A stretch of 16,504 nt of DNA from Actinomycetes bacterium (GTDB taxonomy: Bacteria > Actinomycetota > Actinomycetes > Mycobacteriales > Micromonosporaceae), in the NCBI GenBank assembly GCA_021793335.1, contig JAJYSW010000051.1:1-16504 (forward strand). The letters run 5' to 3'. The notes beneath the pieces are model-generated. The model was given only the letters and a program-made list of their open reading frames with translations, was not told where the DNA came from and did not search any database. Positions within the stretch are counted from its first letter, which is position 1. Each line of letters starts with the position of its first letter. Positions 7,020 through 14,380 of the stretch are shown here, piece by piece. The translations under genes were made by a program, and so were the position numbers.

Positions 7020-7999
7020 GACTTCTGGTAGATCCCTTGCTCTCCGAGGCGGTGCGCGACGTTGTTGGCGATGAGGATCAGGATGAGTCCGATAACGCCC
7101 TTGAACAGGCCCGCGGCGGTGCCGAAGGACTCACCCTGGGACCCGATGATGCTGCGGTAGTACACGAAGGTGTCGAGCACTTCGGTGGCCTGATACCCGA
7201 CCGCTTCGCGCTGGAGCTGGTACTGCTCGAACCCGACGGTGAGGATGCCGCCGAGCTGGAGGATCAGCAGCAGCACGATGACCGGACGGATGCCCGGCAG
7301 CGTGATGTGCCACAGGCGCTTCCAGCGGCTCGCCCCGTCGACGGCGGCGGCCTCGTACAGGCTCGGGTTGATCGAGGCGAGCGCCGCGAGGAAGATGATC
7401 ATCCCCCAGCCGGCGTCCTTCCACGTCCACTGCATCCACGCCAGGAACACGAAGGTGTTCCCGTCGGTGGTGAAACTCAGCCGGTCGCCGCCGAATCCGA
7501 GCATCCAGTTGCTGACCAGCCCGTCGGAGCCGAGCATCTGGATGAAGACGGTCACGACCAGCACCCAGGAGAAGAAGTAGGGCAGGTAGACGATCGACTG
7601 GAAGGTGCTGCGGATCTTGGTCGAGACGATGCTGTGCATCAGCAGCGCGAGGCAGATCGACAGCGGGAAGACGAACAGCAGCTGCGCCAGCGCGAATTTG
7701 AGGGTGTTGCCGAGCGCAGGAAGGAAGTACGGGTCGGAGAACAGCCGCTCGAACCAGGCGAAGCCCACGAAGGGGTTGTCCCAGAACGGCCGGTAAGGGC
7801 TGTAGTCCATGAAGGCGATGATGTTCCACGCCGAGGGCCAGTAGAAGAACACCGCGAGTTGGATCAGCGCGGGCAGGGTCAGGACCAGCAGGGGCCAGTC
7901 CTGGCGGAGCCGCTGCCCGAAGGTTCGAGTGCGTCCGATGCGCGGGCGGGCCCGGCTCCCGCCGGAGGCCGGGGGCGCTGAGGTTTGGAGTGCTGCCAT
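7016..7999 (-). CDS. Carbohydrate ABC transporter permease, LplB-like (MalF class)
   Basis: A 327-residue permease forming the heterodimeric channel with the LplC-like protein. After a basic N-terminal tail, the first membrane segment is WPLLVLTLPALIQLAVFFYW, with about five more following. The EAA loop reads EAAAVDGASRWKRLWHITLP, and the C-terminus NVAHRLGEQGIYQKS is typical of LplB/YtcP-type importers. LplB-type systems import oligosaccharides, but the substrate is not evident. The ribosome site is weak (GAGACAGAAGCG before the ATG). It is separated from the binding-protein gene by 91 nt that hold a hairpin, consistent with lower expression than the binding protein. No ATPase gene is in the operon. 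Confidence 0.93.
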   Translation of the reverse strand: MAALQTSAPPASGGSRARPRIGRTRTFGQRLRQDWPLLVLTLPALIQLAVFFYWPSAWNIIAFMDYSPYRPFWDNPFVGFAWFERLFSDPYFLPALGNTLKFALAQLLFVFPLSICLALLMHSIVSTKIRSTFQSIVYLPYFFSWVLVVTVFIQMLGSDGLVSNWMLGFGGDRLSFTTDGNTFVFLAWMQWTWKDAGWGMIIFLAALASINPSLYEAAAVDGASRWKRLWHITLPGIRPVIVLLLILQLGGILTVGFEQYQLQREAVGYQATEVLDTFVYYRSIIGSQGESFGTAAGLFKGVIGLILILIANNVAHRLGEQGIYQKS

Positions 8000-8052
8000 C
8001 GCTTCTGTCTCATCCAGTCTTGAATCCGTTGCAGTGGTCGCGGGACGCGAAA

Positions 8053-8084
8053 GGCCGGGCGGTCGCGAGAGCTACCGCCCGGCC
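8053..8084 (-). terminator. Intercistronic hairpin after the binding-protein gene
   Basis: GGCCGGGCGGT (8053-8063) pairs perfectly over 11 bp with ACCGCCCGGCC (8074-8084) around a 10-nt loop. On the minus strand it begins 6 nt after the binding-protein stop and is followed by TTTCGCG. It looks like a partial terminator or 3'-stabilising stem that would make more binding protein than permease, a common arrangement in sugar-importer operons. Confidence 0.6.
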
Positions 8085-8090
8085 GGGTGC

Positions 8091-9785
8091 TCACTTGCCG
8101 TGGAGGGCCTTGTACGCGGCCGTGAAGTGCTCGCGGGCCGCCTCTCCACCGTTCTTGAGGAAGGTCTCGACCATGCTCGGGATCTCGGACAGCTCGGCGC
8201 GTCCGTAGGCGATGTCGTTCTCCTGGTCCTGTCGGGCCTGGTCGGCGGCGACGGAGTCGGCCGGAGCCTCGACCCGCATGCCCTCCCAGATGTTGGTCTC
8301 GATGTAGTCCTTCATCGTCGCGTTGTACTCGAACCGGTCCTGGACGAAGTCGGGCTGGCCGGTCAGGAAGGTCTGGACCCGGCCCGAGAAGGTCTTGAAG
8401 TTGACCGGGGCCTGGACGATCGAGGTGCCCAGCTCGGTGTAGACGGGCGTGCCGTCGTCACCGTAGTTGAAGTGCTCGCCTTCGACGCCGTATTCGAGGA
8501 GCTCGAACTCCTTGGTGCCGTATGGGGCCGAGCAGAAGTTCGCGACGTCGAGGATCTCCTCGACCTGTTCCTGTTCGAGGTCCTTGCTGAGGAACACCCA
8601 GCCTTCGACGTCGTTGACCGCGTGGACCAGCGGCGTCCGGCCGTTCGCGGCGATGGCGCCGATCGGCGCGATGGTGCCCTCGGCCTCGCCGCCCTTGACC
8701 TGGTTGGTGAAGTCGGACCAGTACGTGATGCCGTCCTGGTGGAACAGGATGGTGCCGGCCGTGAACAGGTCCTTGGGTTCGAGCGTGCCGCTGGCGGCGT
8801 CGGGGTGCTGGAGCTTCTCGTCGTGCAGGGTGCGGCGGAATTCGAGCCACTCGGTGTACTCGGGGCGCTCGCAGTTGTGGATCAGCTTGTCCTGCTCCTC
8901 GTCCCAGACCCAGCCCTCACCGCTGGCCAGGCCGAACCAGGCCGGGGTGAACCAGTCGGTGCCGAAGAAGGCCCACTGGCCGGCGGCGTCGTCGGACCAT
9001 TCGCGGGCGACGTCGAGCAGTTCCTCGACCGAGGTCGGCATGGCGAGGCCGGCGGCCTCCAGCAGGTCGGTGCGGGCGTACATGCCGTTGCCCGGGCCGC
9101 CGCTGATGCTGCCGGGGATGCCGAAGATCCGAGCGCTCTCGGGGTCCTCGGGGTCGGTGGACCACACGGACTTGCCCCAGGCGGCGGTCTCGCGTCCGGC
9201 CAGCAGCGGCCAGCGGTCGGCGATGTCACCGGAGAGGAGGTCGGTCAGGTCGTAGAAGGTGTTGACGACCGTCTCGCGGAAGTTCGGGTGGGCGTAGAGC
9301 ATCCAGCTGAACATCTGGATGCCGTCGCCGAACTCGTTGGCCTGGAGCCACTGCGCGGAGGTGTCCGCGAAGGTGTTGCCGTCGGCGTGGCGGATGTTGA
9401 TCACGGTGCCGCCCCACGCTTCGTGGACCGCCGCGTAGTACGGGTCGTCCTTGGAGGGCGCCTCGCCCCACATGGGGATGGTGAACTCGTAGGTGCCGCT
9501 GCCGGAGGGGAGGTCGGTGACGGCCTGGACCGGCTCGGGATAGCTGGTGAAGCCCGAAGGGTGGTGCGGCGGTTCGCCGATCAGGTCGGGCTCGACGGGC
9601 AGCGGCCATTCCTTGTAGGTGGGGAGGAAGTCGAATCCCTCGGTCACCTGGGCGGAACCGCCGCCGGACTCGATGTCGCCGCAGGCGGAGATGAGCGGCA
9701 GGCCAGCGGCTCCTGCGGCGCCGAGGCCGGCCGCCTGAAAGAGGGAGCGGCGCCTGAACGGCGACCTGCGGGAGGGAGTAGCCAC
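8091..9785 (-). CDS. Extracellular sugar-binding lipoprotein, LplA/LipO-like, Tat signal
   Basis: A 564-residue solute-binding protein that would deliver a carbohydrate to the LplB/LplC-like permeases. The N-terminus has a twin-arginine motif RRRSLFQAAG (11-20), an alanine/glycine-rich hydrophobic stretch, and a lipobox ISAC with the lipidated Cys35, so it is probably Tat-exported and membrane-anchored. The length (over 500 residues, against about 400 for MalE types) and features such as WPLLAGRETAAWGKSVW and GGPGNGMYARTDLLEAAGL are those of the LplA/LipO group. The GTG at 9785 is preceded by AAAGGA at good spacing and begins the signal peptide directly; the frame continues further upstream without domain content. 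First gene of the operon, under a ROK operator. Confidence 0.92.
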   Translation of the reverse strand: MATPSRRSPFRRRSLFQAAGLGAAGAAGLPLISACGDIESGGGSAQVTEGFDFLPTYKEWPLPVEPDLIGEPPHHPSGFTSYPEPVQAVTDLPSGSGTYEFTIPMWGEAPSKDDPYYAAVHEAWGGTVINIRHADGNTFADTSAQWLQANEFGDGIQMFSWMLYAHPNFRETVVNTFYDLTDLLSGDIADRWPLLAGRETAAWGKSVWSTDPEDPESARIFGIPGSISGGPGNGMYARTDLLEAAGLAMPTSVEELLDVAREWSDDAAGQWAFFGTDWFTPAWFGLASGEGWVWDEEQDKLIHNCERPEYTEWLEFRRTLHDEKLQHPDAASGTLEPKDLFTAGTILFHQDGITYWSDFTNQVKGGEAEGTIAPIGAIAANGRTPLVHAVNDVEGWVFLSKDLEQEQVEEILDVANFCSAPYGTKEFELLEYGVEGEHFNYGDDGTPVYTELGTSIVQAPVNFKTFSGRVQTFLTGQPDFVQDRFEYNATMKDYIETNIWEGMRVEAPADSVAADQARQDQENDIAYGRAELSEIPSMVETFLKNGGEAAREHFTAAYKALHGK

Positions 9786-9840
9786 GTTGCTGTCCTTTCG
9801 GTCATGTATTCGTGAGGGTGAGAGGTTCGTGAGCCGGTAG

Positions 9841-9865
9841 TTAGTTCGGCTGCTCGATAAACTAA
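9841..9865. promoter_or_regulatory. ROK/XylR-type operator
   Basis: TTAGTT (9841-9846) and AACTAA (9860-9865) are inverted repeats spaced so that the whole element is 25 bp. This is the same outer sequence and length as I recall for the XylR operator of Bacillus (TTAGTTTG...CAAACTAA). It covers the -10 edge and start site of the importer promoter and lies between the importer and the divergent ROK regulator gene. Binding by that regulator is inferred. Confidence 0.6.
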
Positions 9866-9892
9866 AGTAGCGCACGGTGATGATCGCTACAA
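9864..9892 (-). promoter_or_regulatory. Promoter of the sugar importer operon
   Basis: On the minus strand TTGTAG (9887-9892) and TACTTT (9864-9869) are separated by exactly 17 nt, placing the start of transcription near 9857. The -10 overlaps one end of the 25-bp ROK operator candidate, which is what a repressible promoter would look like. Confidence 0.5.
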
Positions 9893-10041
9893 GCGAGGGG
9901 TCGTGTGAATGTATCGCGGATTGATCACGATTCGGGAACGCGGCTCGATGGACCGCCCTCGCGAAGTCGCAGGCGGGGACCGGTCGACGACGGGTTGTGG
10001 CCGTCGAAGACAATGGGGCACGAATCAGCAGGAGGACAGAC

Positions 10042-11292
10042 ATGGCGATGCGCATAGCGGCGAAGGCCGCCGGCCGAGGCGGCGGCGCCGAAAGCGAGAA
10101 CGGCCGAGCTCGGAGAGCCGACTTCACCGACGTGCGCGCCAATAATCTCGGCTACGTCCTGCGTCAGGTCCGAGCCGAGGGCCGCTGCTCGCGCGCCGAC
10201 CTCGCGGCCAAGACCGGCCTGAACAAGGCCACCGTCTCCAGCCTCGTCGCCGAGCTCATCGAACGCCGCGTCCTCCGCGAATCGGGGTCGGTGATCGGCA
10301 ACATCGGACGGCCCGCCGTCCTGCTGAGCGTGGACACCGGCTACTACGCCTCGCTCGGCATCGAGGTCAACGTGGACTACATGGCGCTCGTCGCGGTCGA
10401 CCTGGCCGGCAACCGGCTCCTGAGCTGGAGGCGCGCCCATGACGGGTCCGGCTCCACCGCGGGCCGATCGGTCTCGGCCCTGGCCGGCCTCGCCAAGCGC
10501 GCCGTGGACAAGATGGACGCCGAGGGCCGCCAGATCCTCGGCCTGGCCGTCGCCGTGCCCAGCATGATCGACCACGACGGCGTCGTCCAGTACGCCCCCC
10601 GCCTCGGCTGGACCGACTTCGATCTCGCCGCGCGCCTGCGCACGGCCATGCGCGAGCCGAAGTACGCCCTCTCCGTCGACAACGACGCCAATCTCGGCGC
10701 CGTCGCCGAGCATCGCTTCGGCGCCTACGCCGGTGTGGGCGACCTGATCTACATCACCGGCGAGATCGGTCTCGGCGCCGGTCTCATCGTCGACGGCGCG
10801 CTGCGCCGCGGCAGCGCCGGCTTCGCCGGCGAGATCGGCAACTTCCTCATCGAGATCGACGGCCGCATCGGCCGCGTCGAGGACCTCGCGAGCATCCGCA
10901 CCGCCCTGGTCGAACTCTCCGAATCCGAGCACATCGGCAGCACCCAGGTCGAGGCGGAGGTCGAGGACATCGTCACCCGCGCTCGCGCCGGGGAGGCCCG
11001 CGTCATCGAGGTGCTCGAACGGATGGGCCGGGCCCTCGGCGCGGGCATCGCCCTGGCCGTGGACCTGCTCAACCCCGAAGCGGTCGTCTTGGGCGGCCAC
11101 TATCAGGCGCTGAGCCCGTGGGTCGTCCCCGCGGCCGAGGCCGAGGCCGCCGCGCGCGCCTTCGCCGCCGAGGCCGGCGGGGCCGAGATCGTCGTCTCCT
11201 CGCTCGGGCACGAGGCCCCGGCGCTCGGCGCCGCCACCGGCATCCTCAACGACATCGACGCCGGCCGCATGCCCACCCCGCTCGGCTCCTGA
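10042..11292 (+). CDS. ROK-family transcriptional repressor (XylR/NagC-like) lacking the zinc motif
   Basis: A 416-residue regulator, probably the repressor of the divergent sugar importer. Residues 50-78 form a winged helix-turn-helix (SRADLAAKTGLNKATVSSLVAELIERR). The ROK sugar-binding fold follows, with VDNDAN at 212-217 and ITGEIGLGAGLIVDG at 238-252. The next motif reads AGEIGN (262-267): Asn267 replaces the usual His, and the family's CxCGxxGCxE zinc motif is absent, the region continuing FLIEIDGRIGRVEDL. The N-terminal ATPase loop typical of ROK kinases is not evident, as usual for regulators. The ATG at 10042 has a strong ribosome site (AGGAGG); an in-frame ATG at 9997 lacks one. A 13-bp hairpin follows the stop. 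Confidence 0.88.
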   Translation: MAMRIAAKAAGRGGGAESENGRARRADFTDVRANNLGYVLRQVRAEGRCSRADLAAKTGLNKATVSSLVAELIERRVLRESGSVIGNIGRPAVLLSVDTGYYASLGIEVNVDYMALVAVDLAGNRLLSWRRAHDGSGSTAGRSVSALAGLAKRAVDKMDAEGRQILGLAVAVPSMIDHDGVVQYAPRLGWTDFDLAARLRTAMREPKYALSVDNDANLGAVAEHRFGAYAGVGDLIYITGEIGLGAGLIVDGALRRGSAGFAGEIGNFLIEIDGRIGRVEDLASIRTALVELSESEHIGSTQVEAEVEDIVTRARAGEARVIEVLERMGRALGAGIALAVDLLNPEAVVLGGHYQALSPWVVPAAEAEAAARAFAAEAGGAEIVVSSLGHEAPALGAATGILNDIDAGRMPTPLGS

Positions 11293-11322
11293 GTCCGCTT
11301 CGTTTCGCAACTGTTACTTCAT

Positions 11323-11355
11323 TCATCGCCGCAGGTCACAGGCCTGCGGCGATGA
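11323..11355 (+). terminator. Terminator hairpin after the ROK gene
   Basis: TCATCGCCGCAGG (11323-11335) pairs perfectly over 13 bp with CCTGCGGCGATGA (11343-11355) around a 7-nt loop, 30 nt after the ROK stop codon. The downstream tract has only a weak U content (TTCGTCT), as often in high-GC actinobacteria. It separates the ROK gene from the GH3 operon promoter. Confidence 0.65.
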
Positions 11356-11383
11356 TTCGTCTCCGTCGTGGCAGCGGCGCGCC

Positions 11384-11413
11384 TTGACTCCCGAGGCGGT
11401 GAAGGTGTAGAAC
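11384..11413 (+). promoter_or_regulatory. Promoter of the GH3-LacI operon
   Basis: TTGACT (11384-11389, 5 of 6 to -35 consensus) and TAGAAC (11408-11413) are separated by 18 nt, giving a start near 11420. Both LacI-type palindromes lie just downstream. TACATT at 11417-11422 is an alternative -10 but has no matching -35. Confidence 0.45.
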
Positions 11414-11428
11414 TCATACATTCCCGAA

Positions 11429-11442
11429 TCGAAGCGCTTCGA
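11429..11442. promoter_or_regulatory. LacI-type operator O1
   Basis: TCGAAGCGCTTCGA is a perfect 14-bp palindrome with the central CG step and GAAGC/GCTTC arms typical of LacI-family operators. It lies about 10 nt downstream of the predicted transcription start of the GH3 operon. The likely ligand is the LacI-family protein encoded as the second gene of that operon. Confidence 0.7.
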
Positions 11443-11469
11443 AAGGCGTGACCGGCTCCTTCGCCTCCG

Positions 11470-11489
11470 TAGTCGAAGCGCTTCGACTA
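11470..11489. promoter_or_regulatory. LacI-type operator O2
   Basis: A perfect 20-bp palindrome with half-site TAGTCGAAGC and the same core as O1. Its centre is 44 bp from that of O1, about four helical turns, so two repressor dimers could sit on the same face. It lies in the 5' leader, 32 nt before the GH3 start codon. Confidence 0.72.
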
Positions 11490-11521
11490 TGACAGCGACG
11501 TCCAAGCGAGGAAACCCCGCC

Positions 11522-14380
11522 ATGACCCAGCACACAGACCAACCGGCCTTCCGCGACCCCGCCCTCCCGCGCGCCGAGCGCGTCGCCGACCTGCTCGGCC
11601 GCCTCACCCTCGACGAGAAGATCGGCCTGCTCCACCAGTACCACCGCCCCATCGAACGGCTCGGGATCGGCCCGTTCAAGACCGGCACCGAAGCCCTTCA
11701 CGGGCTCGCCTGGCTCGGCGAGGCCACCGTCTTCCCCCAGGTCGTCGCCCTCGGCGCCACCTGGAACCCCGAACTGGTCGAGGCCGTCGGCGCCGCGACG
11801 GCCGACGAGGTCCTCGCCTACCACCACCGCGACCCGGCGCGAGCCGGCCGCAACGTGTGGGCTCCCACCGTCAACCCGCTGCGCGACCCGCGATGGGGCC
11901 GCAACGAGGAGGGCTACTCCGAGGACGCCTGGATGACCGGCCTGCTGAGCTCGGCCTACTCCCGCGGCCTCAAGGGTGAGGGCGAGGTCTGGAAGACCGC
12001 GCCCACCGTCAAGCACTTCCTGGCCTACGGCAACGAGGCCGACCGCTGCGTCACCTCCTCCAACATGCCGCCGCGCGTGCTGCGCGAGTACGAATTCGCC
12101 GCCCACCGCCCGGCACTGGCGAGCGGTGACGCCGTTGCGGTCATGCTCTCCTACAACCTCGTCAACGGCCGTCCCGCGCACGTCTCCCCCCTGGTGAACA
12201 CCGACCTGCGCACCTGGGCCTCCGACGAGGTCTTCGTCGTCTCCGACGCCTATGCCCCCAACAACCTCGCCGAGCTCCAGGGCTACTTCGAAGACCTGCC
12301 GACCGCCTACGCCCACGCGATCCGCGCCGGACTGGACTCCTTCACCCAGGACGACGACAGGCCCGAGGCCGTCCTCGGCCACATCGAGGACGCACTCGCA
12401 CGGGGCCTGCTGGAGGAGGCCGACATCGACACCGCCGTGCGCCGGGGGCTCCACGTCCGCTTCGGCCTCGGCGAGTTCGATCCCGAGGACCCCTACGCCG
12501 GCATCGGTGACGAGGTCGTGAACTCCACCGAGCACCGCTCGCTCGCCCGCGAGGCGGCCGTCCAGTCGATCACCCTCCTCAAGAACGACGGGGTGCTGCC
12601 GCTGGAGGCCCCGAAGAAGATCGCCGTGATCGGTCCGCTCGCCGACGTCCAGTTCGAGGACTGGTACTCCGGCACCTTGCCGTACGCCGTCACCGCCCGC
12701 GCGGGCCTCGCCGAGCGCGCCGAAGTGGTGCACACCGAGGGCGTCGACCGGGTCCGCCTGCGCCACCGGACCGGCTACGTCGTCGCTGCGGCCGACGGCT
12801 CGGCGGTGAGCATCGCGGACACCACCGGCGTCGCCGCCCAGTTCGACCTCTTCGACTGGGGCGGCTGGTCGTATGCGGCCCGCAGCGTCGCCACCGGCAA
12901 GTTCATCGCCGGCCGGCCCGAGGGCACCGTCACGGCCGATTCCAAGGGCCCCAGCGAATGGGATGTCATCGAGACGTTCCGCATCGTCGAGGTCGACGGC
13001 GGCAAGGTCGCGCTCCGCCAGATCCACAAGGCCGAGACGGCCGAGGGCGGCAAATGGTTCGCCGTCGGGGAGGACGGGCGCCTGACGTTGACCGAGGACG
13101 CCGCCGACGCGGCCGCGTTCGACTTCGAGTTCGTCACCAAGGGGCACGACGTCGCCGCCGAGCTCGCCGCGACCGCCGATGTCGCCGTCGTGGTCCTCGG
13201 CGACCATCCGCTGGTCAACGGCCGTGAGACCGAGGATCGCACCGATCTCAATCTGCCGAACGCCCAGGAATGGCTCCTGCGGCGCGTTCACGAAGCGAAT
13301 CCGAATACCATTCTGGTCATGTCCTCGTCCTACCCCTTCGCCCCGGTCTGGGCCGCCAAGCACGCGCCCGCGGTGGTGTGGTCCGGCCACGGCGGACAGG
13401 AATGGGGCCACGCGCTGGCCGAGGTCCTCTACGGCGACCGCGATGCCGAAGGCCGTCTGCCCCAGACGTGGTACACCGACGCCGCCGAACTGCCCGCGAT
13501 GCTCGACTACGACATCATCGCCTCCGACGCGACCTACATGTACTACCTCGGCCAGCCGCTGTACCCCTTCGGACACGGCCTCTCGTACGCCGACTTCACC
13601 TACGCGAACCTCACCGTCGACCGCGAGCACGCCGCAGCCGGGGACGAGATCACCGTCACCGTCGAGGTCGCCAACACCGCCGACCGCGACGGCGTCGAGG
13701 TCGTCCAGCTCTACTCCCACCAGTGCGGATCGCGCGTCAAGCAGCCGCTGCGCCAGCTGCGCGACTTCGAGAAGATCCGCCTGGCCGCCGGCGAGAGGCG
13801 GACGGTGTCCTTCACCGTCGCCGTCGACGACCTCGCCCACTGGGACAACGTCACCGACCGCATGATCGTCGAGAAGAGCCGTCAGCGGCTCATGATCGGT
13901 CGCTCGGCCGCCGATACCGTCCTGTCGGCCTCGGTCCGCATCGACGGTGAGGTCGTCGGCCCGCGCGACCTGTCGGTCCCGCTCGCCGCCGCCGCCAACG
14001 ACGCCTATTCCGGCATCCTGTGGCGCGACGAGGACCGCGTCTCGGGCGATGTCATCGCCGCCGAGGAGGCCGGGGGCTGGATCATGCTCGGGGACTGCGA
14101 CTTCGGTGAAGCCGAAGAGAAGCACGGCGGCGGCCCCCGGTACGCCACGGTGACCGCGCGCGTCGCCGGGCAGCCCTCCCAGCTGACCTTGCGCGTCGAC
14201 GACCCGCTCGACGGCGACGTCCTCGCCAAGATCGACACCCCGGCCACCGGCGGCGTCTACGACTACGCCGACGTCACCGTCGAACTCGGCCGGGTCGAGG
14301 GCGTCAAGGACCTCTACGTCAGTTTCGAGAGCGGCGCGGTCCGTCTCGCGTCGCTGCGTTTCGGGAAGGCCGAGCGGTGA
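11522..14380 (+). CDS. Glycoside hydrolase family 3 with inserted fascin-like domain and C-terminal CBM6-like domain
   Basis: A 952-residue GH3 enzyme, probably a beta-xylosidase or beta-glucosidase. The TIM barrel (about 20-300) has VKHFLAYGNE with K164/H165, SYNLVNG, and the nucleophile Asp242 in VVSDAYA. The second GH3 domain (from about 335) carries GRETEDRTDLNLP, where Glu569 fits the acid/base. It is interrupted at about 408-540 by a repeat-like segment (GYVVAAADG, ATGKFIAG, WDVIETFRIVEVDGGKVALRQ, GKWFAVGEDG) resembling a fascin/actin-crosslinking beta-trefoil. A fibronectin-III-like domain (690-790) and a CBM6-like domain (825-948, DCDFGEAEE, DLYVSFESG) follow. No signal peptide is seen, so it should be cytoplasmic. 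Start 11522 is preceded by GCGAGGAAA; an in-frame ATG at 11489 lies in operator O2. It overlaps the LacI gene by 4 nt. Confidence 0.9.
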   Translation: MTQHTDQPAFRDPALPRAERVADLLGRLTLDEKIGLLHQYHRPIERLGIGPFKTGTEALHGLAWLGEATVFPQVVALGATWNPELVEAVGAATADEVLAYHHRDPARAGRNVWAPTVNPLRDPRWGRNEEGYSEDAWMTGLLSSAYSRGLKGEGEVWKTAPTVKHFLAYGNEADRCVTSSNMPPRVLREYEFAAHRPALASGDAVAVMLSYNLVNGRPAHVSPLVNTDLRTWASDEVFVVSDAYAPNNLAELQGYFEDLPTAYAHAIRAGLDSFTQDDDRPEAVLGHIEDALARGLLEEADIDTAVRRGLHVRFGLGEFDPEDPYAGIGDEVVNSTEHRSLAREAAVQSITLLKNDGVLPLEAPKKIAVIGPLADVQFEDWYSGTLPYAVTARAGLAERAEVVHTEGVDRVRLRHRTGYVVAAADGSAVSIADTTGVAAQFDLFDWGGWSYAARSVATGKFIAGRPEGTVTADSKGPSEWDVIETFRIVEVDGGKVALRQIHKAETAEGGKWFAVGEDGRLTLTEDAADAAAFDFEFVTKGHDVAAELAATADVAVVVLGDHPLVNGRETEDRTDLNLPNAQEWLLRRVHEANPNTILVMSSSYPFAPVWAAKHAPAVVWSGHGGQEWGHALAEVLYGDRDAEGRLPQTWYTDAAELPAMLDYDIIASDATYMYYLGQPLYPFGHGLSYADFTYANLTVDREHAAAGDEITVTVEVANTADRDGVEVVQLYSHQCGSRVKQPLRQLRDFEKIRLAAGERRTVSFTVAVDDLAHWDNVTDRMIVEKSRQRLMIGRSAADTVLSASVRIDGEVVGPRDLSVPLAAAANDAYSGILWRDEDRVSGDVIAAEEAGGWIMLGDCDFGEAEEKHGGGPRYATVTARVAGQPSQLTLRVDDPLDGDVLAKIDTPATGGVYDYADVTVELGRVEGVKDLYVSFESGAVRLASLRFGKAER

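Noticed and set aside
4932..7031. Long plus-strand open frame of about 700 codons antisense to drrA and lplC
   Set aside because: It crosses two real minus-strand genes, a terminator and the repeat array, and its Gly/Asp/Arg/His-rich translation resembles no protein. It is a by-product of high GC.
7929..9815. Plus-strand open frame of about 630 codons antisense to the binding-protein gene
   Set aside because: Low-complexity Val/Gly/Asp/Glu-rich translation without motifs, mirroring a clear lipoprotein gene.
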